Below, piece by piece: positions 61,144 through 64,000 of a DNA stretch of 64,000 bases (positions within the stretch are counted from its first letter, which is position 1; each line of letters begins with the position of its first letter). The notes under the pieces are model-generated. The model made no database searches. It saw only the letters and a program-made list of their open reading frames with translations, and was not told where the DNA came from. The stretch covers positions 62,001 to 126,000 of the forward strand of contig JAIEMQ010000007.1 in NCBI GenBank assembly GCA_019752015.1. Direction: 5' to 3'. Made by a program: the position numbers and the translations under genes. The DNA is from Cyanobacteriota bacterium. GTDB lineage: Bacteria > Acidobacteriota > Vicinamibacteria > Vicinamibacterales > UBA2999.

Positions 61144-61401
61144 TCATCCTAACTGGTCGGGGCGCTTCAATTCGGCTCGGTATCGCTTCTCAAACGTCGC
61201 CCAACCCGTGCCATCGTCTCGGATCGAGGTCTGGCGCATCAGTGAAGTGCTGGGAGCAAGATTCGGCAGCCAGACGTCGTACCAATTCCGCTTCGCGTGT
61301 TGAGACTTCCGCACACCCCGAGGGGGACGACGGACCGTTCCGATTCGCAGACCCTCGCCACGCCGGCGATTGCTTCCCAATTGAATGATCCGGATGGGCA
61401 T
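61144..61401 (-). pseudogene. Truncated DUF488 family protein
   Basis: 85 residues matching the N-terminal part of DUF488 proteins: EGLRIGTVRRPPRGV and WYDVWLPNLAPSTSLM, ending FEKRYRAELKRPDQLG. Family members are about 115-130 residues and continue with a Cys-containing C-terminal half (usually CYC or CHR-like) that is absent here. The stop lies three bases before the cupin start, so the missing part was probably lost by deletion. Function of the family is unknown. Confidence 0.7.
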
Positions 61402-61429
61402 CACTGCTCCCGAGGCGTATCATAGCGGG

Positions 61430-61651
61430 ATGGAACTTCACTTCACAGCCGTCTTTCGCCAAGTCCCAGAGGGGTACATCGGCTTTGTCGAGGAGCTACC
61501 CGGAGCTAACACACAGGGGGCAACTCTCGACGAAGCGCGCGCCAACCTCCAAGAAGCTGTCGCCATGCTCCTCGACGCGAACCGAGAGTTGGCGCAGCAG
61601 GCGGCCGGCAAGGGACCGGTCATCCGCGAGCCGCTCAAGGTCAGTGCGTGA
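61430..61651 (+). CDS. hicB: HicB-like antitoxin
   Basis: 73 residues with the HicB core: AVFRQVPEGYIGFVEELPGA and TLDEARANLQEAVAMLLDAN, the partial RNase H fold of HicB antitoxins. It neutralises HicA and usually represses its own operon. The start at 61430 is 28 bases from the divergent DUF488 gene. It precedes the toxin gene, reversed from the classical hicA-hicB order but common. Confidence 0.88.
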   Translation: MELHFTAVFRQVPEGYIGFVEELPGANTQGATLDEARANLQEAVAMLLDANRELAQQAAGKGPVIREPLKVSA

Positions 61652-61830
61652 AGCGCCGCGCGCTGGTCCGTCATCTGGAACAGAACGGCTGTCGGTTGCT
61701 CCGCGAAGGCGGCAACCATTCGATCTACGTCAGTTCGACCGGCACAACATCGAGTGTTCCTCGACACACCGAAATCAACGACGACCTTTCAAGGAAGATC
61801 TGCAAAGACCTCGGCATTCCGGAACCATAG
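61648..61830 (+). CDS. hicA: HicA-like mRNA interferase toxin
   Basis: 60 residues, GTG start overlapping hicB stop. The double-stranded RNA-binding-like fold has RRALVRHLEQNGCRLLREGG and the catalytic His24 in GGNHSIY, followed by VPRHTEINDDLSRKICKDLG. HicA cleaves mRNA and is blocked by HicB. Translation is coupled to the antitoxin. Confidence 0.9.
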   Translation: MKRRALVRHLEQNGCRLLREGGNHSIYVSSTGTTSSVPRHTEINDDLSRKICKDLGIPEP

Positions 61831-61906
61831 CTTCTTCGTCAGCGTGGGGACCTGCGAGTATGTCGGACGTGCTGATTTCGATACCAGCAAGCCCCGATTG
61901 ACACCG

Positions 61907-64000
61907 TCAGGATGAGAGCTTCTTCAACTGCGCTTCGATCGCCTGCATCTCCTTGACGAGATCGGCGTAGCGATCGTAGGCGTCCTTGCCGATCTTCTGA
62001 TCGGCCTGCGTGACCATGCGCTGGATGTTGCTCAGCTGATCGATCAGCATGCCCTGCGTGTAGATGCCGGGCGTCGTCACGACGCGCGCGTAGAGCTGCC
62101 GTAGCGGGTGATCGTACTTCGCTGCCGCCGGCGTATGGCCCGGACCGCCGGCTTCGAGCCCCGGCTTGATGCCGGCCTTCTGCATCGCCTGCTCGATCGA
62201 CTGCTGCAGCTTTCTTGCGTCGCTCATTGCATCGCGAAGCTGCAGCTGGAATTTGACCTGCTCCGCGATGTCGCCGTCCGTGACCCCATCAGCGGCGACG
62301 CGAGGATCCGACTTCACGTCGAACGATCGCGTGATGGTCTGGCCTCCTGAAGTCAGCCGCACGCTGTACTTGCCGGGAGGCACGACGGGTCCACCAAATC
62401 CGCCTTCCGGAGTGTTCGGCGCCCATGGGCCCGGATATCGAAGATCCCACGTGATGCGCTGCATGCCGGCTTCGGCGCGAATGCCCGCCGACCCGCCACC
62501 ACCGCGGCGGAATCCGCCGCCGCCACCACCGCCTGCTGCGGGCCCTGAGCCTCCCGGCGCGATCACGCCCCACGTCTTTAACGCGCCGCCTTTCGCGTCG
62601 AGCACTTCGAGCCTGGTCTCCGCGCCGGGCGCGGTCGCGAAATACAGATCGAAGTGCGCGCCCATGGTCGGGTACTCGGGCTCGGCCGTCGATGCAGGCG
62701 CGCCGCTGTTCCGCATGCGAATCGTTTCGCGCGGCTGGAACAATGCGATCGCCGGCAGCTTCGATTGCTGTTCGAGAACAATCCGGCCAAAGCCGGATGC
62801 TCCACTGAGGGCGCCGATCAGCACGGCCCCTGTCGCCGACGTTGGCGTGCCATTGACGATGCGCGCGAGCTCCTGCAGCGGCGTGACGTTGTCCATGATC
62901 CACGCCGATCGGCCCATCGTCGAGATGACGAGATCGTTGCGATGGACCTTGATGTCGGTGATCGGCGTCGTCGGGAGATTCTGCTGGAGCGGCTGCCAGT
63001 TCCTGCCGGCGTTGAACGAGACGTAGAAGCCGAACTCGGTGCCGGCGTAGAGCAGGCCGGGCTGCTTCGGATCCTCGCGAATCACGCGCGTGGCGTAGTC
63101 GTCGGGGATGCCGTTCTTGCCGTCGGTGAGCAGCGTCCACGTTTCGCCGTAGTTGTCGGTGCGATAGATATACGGCTTGAAGTCGTGCTCGCGCATGAAG
63201 CGATAGGCCGCAATGTAGGCCCGGCCTTTCATGTGCGGCGAGTCCTCCACGGTCTGGATGCGCGCGCCGACCAGATCTTTCGGCGTCACGTTCTTCCACG
63301 TCTTGCCGTTGTCGCGCGTCACGCTCACCGGACCGTCGTTGGCGCCGACCCAGATCACACCGCGCTCGAGGCGCGACTCGATCATCGAGTAGATCGTGGA
63401 GTACACCTCCTCACCAGTGACATCGCGCGTGATTGGATTGCCCGACACGATCTGATACTGCGGCTCTTTCGCCGTGAGATCGGGACTGATGATGTCCCAC
63501 GAAATCCCTTCGTCGATCGAGCGATGCAGGACGTGCGACGCCTGGTAGATGACGCGCTCGTCGTGCGGCGACACGTAGACGACCGTCTGTCGAGGGAAGC
63601 GGTACTTGATGTCATCCGGATCGTGGCCGTAGCGATTCTGCGGATACACCCAATAGTGTTTTTCCTGTCCGGTCTCGGTGTTGAAGCGGCCGACCTCGCC
63701 CTTGCACGCGCCCCACACGACCTTGCCGTTCTTCTTCGGCCAGATTTGCCCGGTCTCGCAGCCCGACGCCTGCAGCCACGCCTGCGCGGGATGCTCGAAG
63801 CCCCACGATACCGGCGGCACGCTCGGAATGATCAGCGTGCTGTTGTCCTGCTGCGGCATGTAAAGGCGATACGGATACTGCTCGTCGACGGCGACCATGT
63901 AGTACTCGGCCGTCGGTTGATTGAGGATCGATGACCAGCTGCGTCCGCCATTCAGGCTGACGTTGGCGCCGCCGTCGTTCACCTGCAGAATGATGTCGGG
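61907..64000 (-). CDS. BNR/sortilin-like repeat protein, N-terminus beyond the window
   Basis: The last 697 residues of a larger secreted protein. Propeller-like BNR repeats are visible: VSLNGGRSW, VSVTRDNGKTWKNV, YRTDNYGETWTLL and FYVSFNAGRNWQPL. A Gly/Pro-rich linker (positions about 62480-62560) leads to a C-terminal region (YDRYADLVKEMQAIEAQL) with coiled-coil character. The open frame continues past 64000, so the true start and signal peptide are outside. Such VPS10/sortilin-like proteins are widespread in acidobacteria, function unknown. Confidence 0.85.
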   Translation of the reverse strand, partial: PDIILQVNDGGANVSLNGGRSWSSILNQPTAEYYMVAVDEQYPYRLYMPQQDNSTLIIPSVPPVSWGFEHPAQAWLQASGCETGQIWPKKNGKVVWGACKGEVGRFNTETGQEKHYWVYPQNRYGHDPDDIKYRFPRQTVVYVSPHDERVIYQASHVLHRSIDEGISWDIISPDLTAKEPQYQIVSGNPITRDVTGEEVYSTIYSMIESRLERGVIWVGANDGPVSVTRDNGKTWKNVTPKDLVGARIQTVEDSPHMKGRAYIAAYRFMREHDFKPYIYRTDNYGETWTLLTDGKNGIPDDYATRVIREDPKQPGLLYAGTEFGFYVSFNAGRNWQPLQQNLPTTPITDIKVHRNDLVISTMGRSAWIMDNVTPLQELARIVNGTPTSATGAVLIGALSGASGFGRIVLEQQSKLPAIALFQPRETIRMRNSGAPASTAEPEYPTMGAHFDLYFATAPGAETRLEVLDAKGGALKTWGVIAPGGSGPAAGGGGGGGFRRGGGGSAGIRAEAGMQRITWDLRYPGPWAPNTPEGGFGGPVVPPGKYSVRLTSGGQTITRSFDVKSDPRVAADGVTDGDIAEQVKFQLQLRDAMSDARKLQQSIEQAMQKAGIKPGLEAGGPGHTPAAAKYDHPLRQLYARVVTTPGIYTQGMLIDQLSNIQRMVTQADQKIGKDAYDRYADLVKEMQAIEAQLKKLSS

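Overview
The window is a GC-rich bacterial chromosome segment, most likely from an acidobacterium of the Vicinamibacteria (subdivision 6) type. The reasons are gene content: a full-length ADOP-type duplicated orphan permease paired with a PadR regulator, a second decayed ADOP gene, repeated PQQ-like beta-propeller proteins, a large sortilin/BNR-repeat protein and a NrsF-type anti-sigma factor. The taxon is an inference from families, not from a marker gene. I saw no rRNA, tRNA, CRISPR array, transposase or prophage gene.

Positions 1-25543 are a cell-surface polysaccharide locus in two blocks. The + strand block (1-14592) is one tightly overlapping operon. It holds glycosyltransferases, a three-enzyme UDP-GlcNAc route to an N-acetylated L-6-deoxyhexosamine (RmlD-like reductase, CapE/WbjB-like dehydratase, WecB-like 2-epimerase), an FkbM methyltransferase, a zinc-ribbon methyltransferase, an asparagine-synthetase-like amidotransferase and a multi-spanning polymerase. 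The - strand block (25543 down to 17712) starts with a small secreted CarboxypepD_reg-like protein. It continues with a Wzz/tyrosine-kinase copolymerase, an O-antigen-ligase-domain protein, a carbamoyltransferase, a glycosyltransferase and a PglC-like initiating sugar-phosphate transferase. Together they can start, build, decorate and polymerise a heteropolysaccharide. No Wzx flippase or Wza exporter is visible here. Between the blocks (14600-17711) lies a geranylgeranyl-reductase-like flavoprotein and a degraded patch with two small hypothetical genes, a frameshifted methyltransferase remnant and a LamG-like remnant.

Positions 25819-30682 hold three consecutive secreted beta-propeller proteins. 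Positions 30710-41487 are mixed metabolic and envelope genes: a lipoprotein, an SDR, a broken ADOP permease, a cassette of secreted amidohydrolase, diheme cytochrome c, DapA-like aldolase, atypical SDR and MltB-like transglycosylase, then ferritin, a cupin and a ketopantoate reductase. Positions 41545-42842 encode an ECF sigma factor with its NrsF-type anti-sigma factor. A HupE/UreJ protein and a PAP2-like protein face an M20-family lipoprotein and a MacB-like ABC exporter (44326-49564).

Positions 49555-60398 include a response regulator-diguanylate cyclase, a His-rich lipoprotein with an acetamidase/formamidase, a sigma factor fused to a membrane domain, a secreted alpha/beta hydrolase, the ADOP/PadR pair, an MFS transporter, a cystathionine beta-synthase-like enzyme and a Uma2 nuclease-like protein. 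The right end has a cysteine-dioxygenase-like cupin, a truncated DUF488 protein, a hicBA toxin-antitoxin pair and a truncated BNR/sortilin protein.

A recurrent feature not explained by the genes is a set of short tandem arrays of 7-9 bp units. Each locus has a different unit, and the arrays fill gene-to-gene spacers, often ending at or near a start codon. Other items that stand out are the membrane-tethered sigma factor, an M20 peptidase homologue missing canonical zinc ligands, and a cap-sugar pathway that looks like UDP-L-QuiNAc rather than UDP-L-FucNAc.
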